This document shows, piece by piece, positions 47,471 to 56,514 of a stretch of 64,000 nt of DNA. Source of the stretch: Tistrella mobilis KA081020-065 (GTDB lineage Bacteria; Pseudomonadota; Alphaproteobacteria; Tistrellales; Tistrellaceae); the NCBI RefSeq assembly GCF_000264455.2, contig NC_017957.2, positions 372,001-436,000 of the forward strand, read 5' to 3'. Made by a program: the position numbers and the translations under genes. Below the pieces are notes generated by a model that did not search any database, was not told the origin of the DNA, and was given only the letters and a program-made list of their open reading frames with translations. Position 1 is the stretch's first letter, and every line of letters begins with the position of its first letter.

Positions 47471-48392
47471 ATGAAGCAGGATCTTCACGCCGAGGTGACC
47501 GCCCGGATCGTGGCGCAGCTTGAGACGGGTGTGCGGCCCTGGATGCGCCCCCCCGACCGCAACCAGAAAAATCGACGGGGGAGAGCGTTGCAGGCCGGCC
47601 GCTTCGGGCCACGGGTGAGCCCTATCGTGGAATCAACACCCTCATTCTGTGGGAGGCGAGCCTCATCCGCGGCTATCATGCGCCGACCTGGATCACCTTC
47701 CGGCAGGCCGGATTCTTAATGGGTGTGGGGCAGAAGGCGGCACAGTCCGTCGGGGTGAGCGCGGGACCACGGTTGTCTACAGCTCTGCCCTCACCCGTAC
47801 CGATGTCGATCCGGAGACGGGCGAGGAAGCAGAGACCCGGATCCCGTTCCTGAAGAGCTATACGGTGTTCAATGTCGAGCAGTGCGACGGACTGCCGGAC
47901 CGATTGACGGCTCCGCTTCCCGCGTGCCCCGAACCTGAACGGATCGCTGCCGCCGAAGCCTTCATCGAGGCGACGGGCGCCCGCATTGAGGCCGGGGGTG
48001 GGCGTGCCTTTTATGCGCCGGCCCGGGATATGATCGGCATGCCGGCACGCGCTGCCTTCCGCGACGCTCATGGCTGGTACGCCACCCTTTTGCACGAGCT
48101 GACTCATTGGACCGGTCATCCCGCCCGGTGTCATCGTCAGTTCGGCCGGCGCTTCGCCGATCAGGCTTACGCCCGTGAAGAGCTGGTTGCCGAGCTTGGC
48201 GCGGCCTTCCTGTGCGCGGATCTGGGCGTTGCACTCACGCCGCGCGAGGACCATGCCGCCTATCTCGCGAGCTGGCTCGATGTGCTCAGGGCAGACAAGC
48301 GTGCGATCTTCCAGGCCGCGAGTTTTGCGGCACGGGCGGTCGACTATCTCCATGCGCTGCAGGCGGCGGCATCGGGGCAGGCTGTCGCGTAG
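47471..48392 (+). pseudogene. ArdC-like antirestriction protein, frameshifted
   Basis: The start MKQDLHAEVTARIVAQLETG (47471) with GVRPWMRPP is the ArdC N-terminal ssDNA-binding domain. The expected continuation ATGEPYRGINTLILWEASL and YHAPTWITFRQA is in another frame (about 47600-47720). The rest, from RRGERGTTVVYSSAL to the zincin motif LLHELTHWTGH and REELVAELGAAFLCADLG, is in a third. At least two frameshifts, so the intact protein cannot be made. ArdC proteins protect incoming plasmid DNA from restriction. The metallopeptidase part alone might still be translated from an internal start. Confidence 0.8.
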
Positions 48393-48400
48393 CCATAAAA

Positions 48401-48440
48401 ATGCACTTACATCACTGTATATACAGTGATGTAAGTGCAT
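48401..48440. repeat. Perfect 40-bp palindrome
   Basis: ATGCACTTACATCACTGTAT (48401-48420) is followed immediately by its exact reverse complement (48421-48440), with no spacer. It lies 8 bp after the ardC-like stop codon. It is AT-rich against a GC-rich background and has no T-run, so it is not an ordinary terminator. Possible roles are an operator, a partition or resolution site, or a replication-associated palindrome. Confidence 0.9.
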
Positions 48441-48491
48441 CTCAATATATCATTGGCCTCTGATGGGCGGAAGGACAGTGACGGGCATGGG

Positions 48492-49732
48492 CAGGGCAAT
48501 CGGGTGAAACAGTGCGTGACAGGACGGAAAAAGTCTGAATCTCTCGTTGTCGACGTTGCTGGCTTGGGAGGGATGGATGGAACCGTGTGGGGCCTTGGGC
48601 GAAGCGATTGGGTTTCTTGAGCATTTTGAGGAGCTTCCGGACGGGCGGCAAGCTGGCAAGATTGTGTATCCGCTTGATGAGGTGCTGCTCCTGAGCCTTC
48701 TGGCGGTGCTGGCGGGAGCGGAGACCTTCACGGACATCGCGCGCTTTGGCCAAAAGAAGCTCGATCTGCTGCGGCGCTTCCGGCCATTCGCGGATGGCAC
48801 GCCGCCGCACGACACGCTGGGTGACATCTTCGCGTCGCTGGACGCGGAGAGCTTTCAGCGGTGCTTCGTGTCGTGGGTGGCGTCGGTTACCGGGACGCCT
48901 GAGGGCGTGATCGCCATTGATGGCAAGACCGTGCGGCGTTCGGGCGGGAAGAAGGACGCGAAGGCGCCCATCCACATGGTCTCGGCCTTCGCCGCCCGGC
49001 AGCGTCTGGTGCTGGGTCAGGTCAAGGTGGACGAGAAGTCGAACGAGATCGTGGCCATTCCCAAGCTATTGGACCTGCTGGCGATCGAAGGGGCCATCGT
49101 GACCATCGACGCCATGGGATGCCAGCGCGACATTGCGGCCAGGATCACCGACAAGAAGGCCGATTACGTGTTGGCCCTCAAAGGCAATCAAGGATCGCTG
49201 CGCGAGGACGTCGCCCTGTTCGTCGCCGAACAGCAGGCCAAGGGCTTCCAGGATACGACCATCAGCCAGCACGAGACCGTCGACGGCGATCATGGCCGGA
49301 TCGAAACCCGCAAGACCACCGTCATCCATGATGTCGCCTGGCTCCGGGCGCGACATGACTGGCCCGGCCTCAAAAGCATCGTCGTCGTGGAAAGCACGCG
49401 ACGGATCGGCGACAAAATCGACAGCGAAACCCGGCTCTACATCACATCATTGGCGCTCATCGCCGCTCTCGTCGGGCCGATCATCAGAAGTCATTGGGCC
49501 ATCGAGAATAGTCTCCACTGGGTCATGGATATGGTCTTCCGTGATGACGAATGCCGGGTGCGTACCCAAAACGCCCCAGCCAACTTCACAACCCTGAAGC
49601 ACATGGCACATAACCTGCTGCGACAAGCACCGGGAAAGGACTCCCTACGCCTCCGACGCAAGGTCGCCGCCTGGGACGACGACTTCCTCGCAAGCCTCAT
49701 CGCAGTTTAAAAACTTTCACCCGATTCCCCTG
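48492..49732 (+). mobile_element. ISAs1-family insertion sequence
   Basis: Terminal inverted repeats are CAGGGCAATCGGGTGAAA (48492-48509) and the reverse complement form TTTCACCCGATTCCCCTG (49715-49732), with one mismatch. The 10-bp direct repeat CGGGCATGGG occurs at 48482-48491 and 49733-49742, a target duplication. An intact transposase and perfect duplication indicate a recent insertion. Confidence 0.93.
48577..49710 (+). CDS. ISAs1-family transposase
   Basis: A 377-residue DDE transposase. The N-terminal domain has LDEVLLLSLLAVLAGAETFTDIARFG, followed by the DDE core GVIAIDGKTVRRS, the second Asp in IVTIDAMGCQRDIAARI, and the Glu-containing HWAIENSLHWVMDMVFRDDECR. ATG 48577 was chosen because GGGAGGG precedes it. 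An in-frame TTG at 48547 would add ten residues. It ends 22 bp inside the right terminus. Full length and likely functional. Confidence 0.92.
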   Translation: MEPCGALGEAIGFLEHFEELPDGRQAGKIVYPLDEVLLLSLLAVLAGAETFTDIARFGQKKLDLLRRFRPFADGTPPHDTLGDIFASLDAESFQRCFVSWVASVTGTPEGVIAIDGKTVRRSGGKKDAKAPIHMVSAFAARQRLVLGQVKVDEKSNEIVAIPKLLDLLAIEGAIVTIDAMGCQRDIAARITDKKADYVLALKGNQGSLREDVALFVAEQQAKGFQDTTISQHETVDGDHGRIETRKTTVIHDVAWLRARHDWPGLKSIVVVESTRRIGDKIDSETRLYITSLALIAALVGPIIRSHWAIENSLHWVMDMVFRDDECRVRTQNAPANFTTLKHMAHNLLRQAPGKDSLRLRRKVAAWDDDFLASLIAV

Positions 49733-49916
49733 CGGGCATGGGAGCGTGGCTTGTCTTAAAATCTCCGTCCGAAGGGCCGGTGTCGATCGGATGAATTCTG
49801 GTAGTCTGAGGCTGTCATGGTGGTGTTCTGAGCGAATACCATGAGATGCCTGCGCTGCAGGGACGGGCTTGTTCTTTGGGGTGAGTTTAAGTAATTTCAA
49901 TGGGTTGAAGGTAAGA

Positions 49917-50067
49917 GGTTCCCCCGCACGGGCGGGGATAGACCCGACTACGGCTATCACCCCGTGCGGCTGGTCAAGGTTCCCCCGCACGGGCGGGGAT
50001 AGACCCCAGCACACTCCGATTCGGCATTCCCTCTCGCTGGTTCCCCCGCACGGGTGGGGATAGATCG
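49917..50067 (+). CRISPR. Orphan type I-E-like CRISPR array, 3 repeats of 29 bp
   Basis: Repeats lie at 49917-49945, 49978-50006 and 50039-50067 (the last with GTGGGG and a changed 3' end), with two 32-bp spacers. The repeat GGTTCCCCCGCACGGGCGGG (first 20 bases) has the GC stem and 61-bp period of type I-E arrays. The T/A-richer stretch at 49860-49916 is a plausible leader and the degenerate repeat is distal to it, so transcription is rightward. No type I cas gene is in the window. It has no similarity to the type III repeats. Confidence 0.93.
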
Positions 50068-50508
50068 GCTGACGAGCAGAGCCCACGTTCGTGCGAGCCC
50101 TGCGGCCTTCAGTACGTCGGAGAGGTTGAGGGGAGCATCAGACAGTTCAGGTTCGCTTGCGGTCCTGGTTCGCCAGACCTGCATTGCTGACGATCGTCGC
50201 GTGGCTGGGGTGCCGGTAGCCGTCTGCAAGATCATGCGATCGGGGCGGGGGATCGCCAGGCGCCGCCCATTTTCTTTTAAGAATCAGGCCGACGGTCGGG
50301 CCGCGCTCCCGCGCGATATCTCTTCAGATCGCTCTTTTTGCGTTTCATGCTGGTTGGCCCCTTTGCCTTCACGAGCCAGTTTCGCTTCCCCCTTCCACCA
50401 CTGGGAAGAACAGCATGTCTCATCATGCATAAAATCATATTTGCATATATACAGCTAAACACTAATGCATCTATGTAGATACGTATAAGAGCCTGAAGGA
50501 GACCGTCG
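50068..50508. other. Gene-free region upstream of the partition operon
   Basis: No convincing gene. The last 80 bp (about 50424-50490) are AT-rich and contain CATGCATAA, TTGCATATATACAGC and AATGCATCTATGTAGATACG. These are repeated TGCAT and ATATAC motifs that could hold the parA promoter and a centromere-like or operator site. TATATACAG also occurs in the centre of the palindrome at 48401-48440. AAGGAG before the ATG at 50509 is the ribosome binding site. Confidence 0.45.
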
Positions 50509-51213
50509 ATGCCCGTCATCGCACTCGCCAACAGCAAAGGCGGGGTGGGGAAGTCGACCACTGCCCTGGTCCTTGCGCAGGTGTTTGCGGCCCAGGGCGC
50601 CGGAGTGACGCTGCTCGATGCCGACCCGAACCAGCCGCTTGGGGCCTGGGCGGCACGGGATCCCGAGCGGGTGCCGGCCCTGCTCCGGGTGGTGCCTGAT
50701 GTGACGGAGGAAAACATCCTCGATCACATCGACAGTGCTGCGGCCCGTGATCCCTTCGTGATCGTCGATCTGGAGGGCACGGCCAATATGGCGGTGTCCT
50801 ATGCGATCGGCCGGGCGGACATGGTGCTGATCCCCATGCGCGGATCCCAACTGGATGCGGATCAGGGGGCGCGGGTCATCAAGGTGATCGCCCGCCAGGC
50901 CCAGGCCTTTCGCAGGACGATCCCCTATGCGGTCCTCTTCACCTGCACGAGCGTCCTCAGGGGACGGGACTTCCGCCATATTGCGGCCAGTCTTCAGGAT
51001 GCCGGCATTCCCATTCTGCCGGCGGAGATGGTCGAGCGTGCGGCTTTCCGGGCGATCATGCAGATCGGAGGCACCATCTATGACCTCGGCCCTGGTTCTG
51101 ATTCAGGTTCGGGCGACGTCGCCAATCCCGAAGCGGCGATCGAGAATGCGGAAGCCGTCGCGGCAGCTGTGGTGGACTATTTGAAGGGACATGTGAAGGG
51201 AGATGGGGCATGA
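50509..51213 (+). CDS. parA: ParA-family partition ATPase
   Basis: A 234-residue deviant-Walker ATPase: ANSKGGVGKSTTA at the N-terminus, switch I region TLLDADPNQPLGAW, and Walker B-like FVIVDLEGTANMAVSYAIGRADMVLIP. It lacks the N-terminal helix-turn-helix of ParA Ia, so it is type Ib or VirC1-like. It is probably the motor that segregates a plasmid, with the overlapping downstream gene encoding its DNA-binding partner. This is the main evidence that the region is or was plasmid-borne. Confidence 0.88.
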   Translation: MPVIALANSKGGVGKSTTALVLAQVFAAQGAGVTLLDADPNQPLGAWAARDPERVPALLRVVPDVTEENILDHIDSAAARDPFVIVDLEGTANMAVSYAIGRADMVLIPMRGSQLDADQGARVIKVIARQAQAFRRTIPYAVLFTCTSVLRGRDFRHIAASLQDAGIPILPAEMVERAAFRAIMQIGGTIYDLGPGSDSGSGDVANPEAAIENAEAVAAAVVDYLKGHVKGDGA

Positions 51214-51569
51214 GCGAGAGCAAGCGTGACGGCGCCCGCAAGCGCGCCACCCTGGATCTCAGTGGCTTTGCTCCAACGCCGGCGAAGCCGGCCGCGGCCG
51301 ATGTCGCTGCCGCAATCGGACGCGAGGCCGGGTTCACCTCCCGGGCGGCTTCAGGTTCCACTCCGGCGCCCACCTCCACTCCGACACCCGCGCCGCGCCG
51401 TGATGCCCGCATGACCATCGTGCTGCCGGCGGGTCTGCATGACTGGCTCCGCGAGCAGGCTTTTCACCGCGGCACATCGATGCGCGGGGTGATCATGGCG
51501 GCGCTCAAGGGGGCCGGGGCGCCGGTCGATGACGACGATCTCCACGATCGACGCCAGACACGCGACTGA
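51210..51569 (+). CDS. Partition-associated DNA-binding protein (ParB/ParG analogue)
   Basis: A 119-residue protein overlapping parA by 4 bp. The first 65 residues are basic and disordered, with a Pro/Thr-rich stretch (SGSTPAPTSTPTPAPRR). The C-terminal 50 residues, RMTIVLPAGLHDWLREQAFHRGTSMRGVIMAALKGAG, look like a ribbon-helix-helix domain. This layout matches small centromere-binding partners of type Ib ParA proteins. It probably binds a site near the operon promoter and represses it. Confidence 0.65.
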   Translation: MSESKRDGARKRATLDLSGFAPTPAKPAAADVAAAIGREAGFTSRAASGSTPAPTSTPTPAPRRDARMTIVLPAGLHDWLREQAFHRGTSMRGVIMAALKGAGAPVDDDDLHDRRQTRD

Positions 51570-51592
51570 GTTCGGCAGAGGTCGGGCCGCGA

Positions 51593-51626
51593 GGGGATGG
51601 GGCAACACGCACCCATCCCCTTTTTT
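51593..51626 (+). terminator. Rho-independent terminator after the partition operon
   Basis: GGGGATGGG (51593-51601) pairs with CCCATCCCC (51612-51620) around a 10-nt loop and is followed by TTTTTT (51621-51626) and another T-rich run. It lies 24 bp after the stop of the downstream partition gene. From here to 51875 there is no recognisable gene. Confidence 0.9.
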
Positions 51627-51875
51627 GTGTTTTTGGGTAGGCGCGATGTGCCCACGCGACGGTTGCGAATCACATCTGGTCAATCTTGTCCCGAATCGGC
51701 TAGCATTCGGCCCGATGGTGATTCGAGGGCTGCGCAGCAACCTTTCGCGGATCCGACGAAAGCCAGATGTAACCGACAACCCCGCCGGGTAATCCACGAT
51801 GATTTCTACAATGATTCTGGGACTCCTTTGAAAAATGGGTTGCCGGGGCGCGGAAAGAGGCTTCACGTGAAAGCT

Positions 51876-52079
51876 ATGATGAGATCTTCGCGCTCGGAGA
51901 TACGGCACGCCGTGGCCGCCCACTGCTCCCGACAGCACGCTGCCGGGAATGGGATGCTGTATGTCTATGTGCCGACCGAGCTGGATCGACTGAAGAGTGT
52001 GCGGGGGGTGAGCAGTCGTGCCCCGCTTGTGGAAGAGGCACTGAGGGAATTTATCGAACGCAATCAGGCCGAAAAGTAA
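51876..52079 (+). CDS. Small ribbon-helix-helix-like protein
   Basis: A 67-residue protein with MLYVYVPTELDRLKSVRGVSSRAPLVEEALREFIERNQAEK, a beta-strand followed by two helices typical of Arc/MetJ or CopG-like DNA binders. The start is placed at ATG 51876, preceded by AAAGAGG about 18 bp away. GTG 51867 is possible. It may regulate plasmid functions. The target is unknown. Confidence 0.5.
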   Translation: MMRSSRSEIRHAVAAHCSRQHAAGNGMLYVYVPTELDRLKSVRGVSSRAPLVEEALREFIERNQAEK

Positions 52080-52080
52080 A

Positions 52081-52110
52081 AGCCTCGGTCGTTGGTGCGA
52101 CCGAGGCTTT
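52081..52110 (+). terminator. Hairpin terminator
   Basis: AGCCTCGGTCG (52081-52091) and CGACCGAGGCT (52098-52108) form an 11-bp stem with a 6-nt loop directly after the stop codon at 52079. Only a short T stretch follows, while an A-run precedes it, so it may work better on the opposite strand. Confidence 0.65.
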
Positions 52111-52298
52111 CAGAGATTGAGTGTAAGACCCGCGAAGCCGCTAAACTAGCGCGTATCGGACAAGTATAGATCCAATGATAGCGGCTGGCGGCCCCCTCGG
52201 CAAGATCCATCTTGCGCGAGCGGATGTCTTTGTGCCCGATCTCCGGCCTCTGGAGAGGACGGACAGGAGTATGAAAACCGCGACAGGCGCGGTGCGCG

Positions 52299-52418
52299 AT
52301 GAGCCGGCGGCTCATGCGCGACCAGGCGGCCATTGCCGATGGCGACGGTGTCGGCGAAGACGAGATGGATCGCCTGCTGGATGCCGAACAGGAGCGGTTG
52401 CGCGCTGAGGGGTATTGA
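52299..52418 (+). CDS. Short hypothetical protein, possibly a fragment
   Basis: A 39-residue frame, MSRRLMRDQAAIADGDGVGEDEMDRLLDAEQERLRAEGY, ends 10 bp before the GH3 gene. The acidic helix at its end looks like the tail of a larger protein whose body is absent. No family recognised and no good ribosome binding site, so it may be a remnant. Confidence 0.3.
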   Translation: MSRRLMRDQAAIADGDGVGEDEMDRLLDAEQERLRAEGY

Positions 52419-52428
52419 CCGCGACCTG

Positions 52429-54300
52429 ATGGGCCGCCGCCGGGCTGGCCGACGGGCCACCGGTCTGATGATCCGTGCGGCCGCAGCCCTGATGGCGCTG
52501 GTGCTGACGTCTGGCGGCGCCGGGGCGGCCGGGACGGTGACGCCGGAGATCTGGCCGGTGCCGGCGCGTGCGCTGGCGGCCGATCCGGTGCTGGAGGCGC
52601 AGATCGATGCTCTTCTGGGCCGGATGACGCTGGACGAGAAGGTCGGCCAGACGATCATGGCCGATGTGGCGGAGGTGACCCCCGCCGATCTGGCGCGCTG
52701 GCCGCTGGGGGCGCTGTTCGCCGGGGGCAATTCCTCCCCCGGCGGTACCGGGCTGGTGCCGCGCGAGCGCTGGCTGGCGGCGGCGGATGCATATCATGCG
52801 GCATCGCTGGCACGCAGCGGCATTCCGGTGATCTGGGGCACCGATGCGGTGCACGGCCACAATCGGTTGATCGGTGCCACGGTCTTTCCGCACAACATCG
52901 CGCTGGGGGCGGCGGGCGACCCTGATCTGGTGCGCCGGGTGGGCCGGGCGATCGCGGCCGAGGTGGCGGCGACCGGCCTGGACCAGAGCTTCGGCCCGAC
53001 GCTGGCGGTGGCCCGCGATGCCCGCTGGGGGCGTGTCTATGAAAGCTTCGGCAGCGACCCCGCTCTGGTCGCGCGGCTGGCGGGGGCGGCGGTCGAGGGG
53101 TTGCAGGGGCGGGTGGGACAGGATTTCCTGAAAGATGGCCGGGTGATCGCCACCGCCAAGCATTTCATCGGCGATGGCGGTACCACCAAAGGCACTGATC
53201 GCGGCGATACGCAACTGCCTGAAGTTGTGCTGCGCGACATCCACGGCGCCGGCTATCCGCCGGCCCTGGCCGCCGGGGTGCAGACGGTGATGGCCTCGTT
53301 CTCGTCGTGGAACGGCGCCGCGCTGCATGGCCATCAGGGGCTGCTGACCCGGGTGCTGAAGGATCGGATGGGCTTCGACGGCATCCTGCTGGGCGATTGG
53401 GACGGCCATGCCGCGCTGCCGGGCTGCACCCCGGGCAGCTGCCCCGCAGCGATGACCGCCGGGCTGGACATGTTCATGGCCGCCACCGACTGGCGGGGGC
53501 TGTTTCAGGATACGGTCCGGCGCGTGCAGACCGGCGAGATCGCCATGGCACGGCTGGACGATGCGGTGCGGCGGATCCTGCGGGTCAAGCTCCGCTCCGG
53601 GCTGTTCGACCGGCCCGCGCCGTCGGAACGCGCCGCCGGCCTGCCCGAACCGGGGGCCGCAGCCCATCGCGCCCTGGCGCGCGAGGCGGTGCGCCGCAGC
53701 CTGGTGCTGCTGAAGAACGACGGAAACCTGCTGCCGATCGACCCCGGGCTGCGGGTCGCGGTGGTCGGGCCCGGCGCCGACGATATCGGCATGCAATCCG
53801 GCGGCTGGACGCTGGACTGGCAGGGCGGCATCGGCCGGAACGGGATGTTTCCCGGCGCGACCTCCGTTTTCGACGGCATCCGGGAGGCCGTGACCCGTGC
53901 CGGCGGCAGCGCCGAACTGGCGCCCGACGGCCGCTTCGCCACCCGCCCGGACGTGGTGATCGCCGTCTTCGGCGAAACCCCCTATGCCGAAATGGCCGGC
54001 GACCGCCCGGATCTGGATTTCGGCCGCAGCGACGGCGGCCGGGCACAGGCGATGCTGCAAAATCTGAAGGCAGCGGGCCTGCCGGTGGTCAGCGTGTTCC
54101 TGTCGGGCCGGCCGCTGTTCATCGGCCCGGAGATGGCGGCATCGGACGCCTTCATCGCGGCCTGGCTGCCGGGCAGCGAGGGGGCGGGCATTGCGGATGT
54201 GCTGTTTCGCGCCGCCGACGGAACCATTGCCCATCCCTTCACCGGTCGGCTGCCGATGGCCTGGCCGGGGGCCGGCGATGCGGCCCGGATTCCGGAATGA
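52429..54300 (+). CDS. Glycoside hydrolase family 3 (beta-glucosidase-like), C-terminally short
   Basis: A 623-residue exported enzyme. The signal peptide is in MIRAAAALMALVLTSGGAGA, about residues 14-33. The GH3 N-terminal barrel shows MTLDEKVGQTIMAD, VIWGTDAVHGHNRL, ATAKHFIGDGGT and the nucleophile Asp in GFDGILLGDWDGH. The C-terminal sandwich begins at RRSLVLLKNDGNLLPI and reaches FTGRLPMAWPG, then ends RIPE. Related ExoP-type enzymes continue with the GYGLTY part and further domains, so about 150 or more residues seem to be missing. Stability is therefore uncertain. It hydrolyses beta-glucosides or oligosaccharides in the periplasm if active. Confidence 0.8.
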   Translation: MGRRRAGRRATGLMIRAAAALMALVLTSGGAGAAGTVTPEIWPVPARALAADPVLEAQIDALLGRMTLDEKVGQTIMADVAEVTPADLARWPLGALFAGGNSSPGGTGLVPRERWLAAADAYHAASLARSGIPVIWGTDAVHGHNRLIGATVFPHNIALGAAGDPDLVRRVGRAIAAEVAATGLDQSFGPTLAVARDARWGRVYESFGSDPALVARLAGAAVEGLQGRVGQDFLKDGRVIATAKHFIGDGGTTKGTDRGDTQLPEVVLRDIHGAGYPPALAAGVQTVMASFSSWNGAALHGHQGLLTRVLKDRMGFDGILLGDWDGHAALPGCTPGSCPAAMTAGLDMFMAATDWRGLFQDTVRRVQTGEIAMARLDDAVRRILRVKLRSGLFDRPAPSERAAGLPEPGAAAHRALAREAVRRSLVLLKNDGNLLPIDPGLRVAVVGPGADDIGMQSGGWTLDWQGGIGRNGMFPGATSVFDGIREAVTRAGGSAELAPDGRFATRPDVVIAVFGETPYAEMAGDRPDLDFGRSDGGRAQAMLQNLKAAGLPVVSVFLSGRPLFIGPEMAASDAFIAAWLPGSEGAGIADVLFRAADGTIAHPFTGRLPMAWPGAGDAARIPE

Positions 54301-54374
54301 GAATGCCAATCCTCGCTATTGATAACCATTCTTAAAAATATGGGCACAGTCGCTGACGACGGGAGCCCCCATGA

Positions 54375-54749
<375 letters not shown>

Positions 54750-54829
54750 CCTCGAAGCGATCAGAGATGTGCGCATCCCCGAAGGCCCGGATGGCAGGAT
54801 CGATGGCGGAACGGGCGGCGGCAGAATAG

Positions 54830-55582
54830 TCACCCGGCCGATGACGTCGCCACAAGCGGCCCCGGGTCATAGCCGAGCCGGCGCAGCATGCTGCGTGCGG
54901 TGCATTCGGCGGTGGAGGTGACCGGCTTGCCGAGCCTCTGGCCCGCCGCCGCCAGCACGTCGAAACTGGGCATCTGGACGCAGGCCGACATCACCACGCA
55001 GTCGGCACCATCCGTATCCAGGTCGCCCAGGGCGGCGAGCAGCCGGTCGCCCGGGATGCGGCCGACCTCCTGATTGTCGGTGACGCTGAAATTGCGGTAG
55101 TCGACCACCTCGATGCCTTCGGCCGCGACATAATCGGCCACGATGCGGGCCAGGCCGTCGGCATAGGGCATCAACAGCGACACCCGCCGGTGGCCCAGCC
55201 GGGTGAGTTCGTCGCACAGCGCGCCGGCAGAGGTCACCACCGGAAAGGGGCGCCCGCCTTCGGCGGCGATGGCACCGAGGGCGGCTTCGGAGCTGCGGTG
55301 ATAGCCCGGCCCCATCGCCATGATCGCGACCAGACAGGCATAGCCGGCGACATCGATCGGCGCATCCGAGAGTTCGGCGGCACAGCGGCGGCTGTCGGCA
55401 TCCATCGCCGCCAGCTCGTCCAGGGTGACGTGCTTCATGCGCATGCGCGAGGCGTGGAAGGTGAAGCGCAGATCGTCGCGCGCCGCCGACCAGCGGTTCA
55501 GGAAGGCGGGGATCTCGGTTTCCATGGTGGTGTTGGAACTGGGCACGATCTGCCCGATCCGGTGGATCCTGGGGGTGGTCAT
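54830..55582 (-). CDS. Maleate isomerase / arylmalonate decarboxylase-like protein
   Basis: A 250-residue Asp/Glu-racemase-superfamily protein: IGQIVPSSNTTMETEIPAF at the start, first active-site Cys in AGYACLVAIMAMG, second in CVVMSACVQMPSFDVL. Two cysteines on opposite faces characterise maleate cis-trans isomerase and relatives. ATG 55582. It probably converts maleate from ring cleavage of gentisate or dihydroxypyridine into fumarate. It is transcribed divergently from the TetR gene at 55725 and separate from the leftward catabolic operon upstream. Confidence 0.78.
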   Translation of the reverse strand: MTTPRIHRIGQIVPSSNTTMETEIPAFLNRWSAARDDLRFTFHASRMRMKHVTLDELAAMDADSRRCAAELSDAPIDVAGYACLVAIMAMGPGYHRSSEAALGAIAAEGGRPFPVVTSAGALCDELTRLGHRRVSLLMPYADGLARIVADYVAAEGIEVVDYRNFSVTDNQEVGRIPGDRLLAALGDLDTDGADCVVMSACVQMPSFDVLAAAGQRLGKPVTSTAECTARSMLRRLGYDPGPLVATSSAG

Positions 55583-55724
55583 CACGCGTCCTTCGCAGGC
55601 TGAGGGGAACGGAAAGTCAGACGCTGCCGCAGGGTTTCTGACGCAGGTGCCGGAAAGGCGATGCGTGTGTGCGCTGCGGCGTGATAGGAAGGGGGCAGTC
55701 ATCGAAGAGGGAAGAGGCAGGCAT

Positions 55725-56483
55725 ATGGCCAGGACGGCGAAGGCCGGGACGAACGGGACGCCCGAAGCGCCTGAGACGCAGGCCACCGATGCCCCGCGCG
55801 ACATGCGTAAGGCGCTGGTGGAGAAGCAGATCATGGAGCAGGCCTGCATCCTGTTCGCCCGCAAGGGCTTCGACGGCACCACGCTGACCGATGTCGCCGA
55901 CGCCGTGGGGCTGACCCGTGCCGCGGTCTACTACTATTTCCGCAACAAGGAGGCGCTGCTGGAGGCGATCGTGGTCGAGGCGACCGCCGCCCCGCTGGCG
56001 GAAAGCGCCGCCTGGCGCGAGACGGCGCCCGAGGACCCGGTGGAGCGGCTGCGCAGCTTCGTCGAGATGCGGGTGCGGGGCGTGCTCACCCGTCAGCTCA
56101 AGATGCGGATGATCGAGGTGACCGAGGCCGTGCTGCCGCCCGACATGGCCGCGCGCCATATCGAGGCCAAGCGCCGGGTGCTGGCGGAGTACCGCGCCAT
56201 CCTGCGCGAGGGCATGGAGGCGGGGGCATTCCGGGCCCAGGACGAACGCGTGGCCGCACTCGCGATCATCGGCATGGTGAACTGGACGGTGAACTGGTTC
56301 GCCCCCGGCCGCGGGGCCGATCTCGCCGCCGTGGCGCGGCAGATCGCCGACATGGCGGTCCAGTCGGTGATCTCGGCGCGCAGCGACCGCAACCGGCTGT
56401 CGGACCCGAAAGCCGCGCTGGCGGCGCTGCGCGACGATGTCGAACAGCTGGCTTTACTGCTGGCGGCCGATCGCAAGGTCTGA
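55725..56483 (+). CDS. TetR-family regulator 1
   Basis: A 252-residue regulator. After a basic, Ala/Thr-rich tail, residues 30-80 form the TetR helix-turn-helix (ACILFARKGFDGTTLTDVADAVGLTRAAVYYYFRNKEALLEAI, split in the middle). The C-terminal helical domain binds an effector, perhaps an aryl-CoA. It is a clear paralogue of TetR 2 at 62275-62976: both share ARKGFDGT, YYYF.NKEALLEAIV and the later RMI.VTEA.LPP..AARH. They flank the degradation operon. Confidence 0.88.
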   Translation: MARTAKAGTNGTPEAPETQATDAPRDMRKALVEKQIMEQACILFARKGFDGTTLTDVADAVGLTRAAVYYYFRNKEALLEAIVVEATAAPLAESAAWRETAPEDPVERLRSFVEMRVRGVLTRQLKMRMIEVTEAVLPPDMAARHIEAKRRVLAEYRAILREGMEAGAFRAQDERVAALAIIGMVNWTVNWFAPGRGADLAAVARQIADMAVQSVISARSDRNRLSDPKAALAALRDDVEQLALLLAADRKV

Positions 56484-56514
56484 TCCGAGGATCGCTCCCC
56501 CGTATCGGTCTCCG

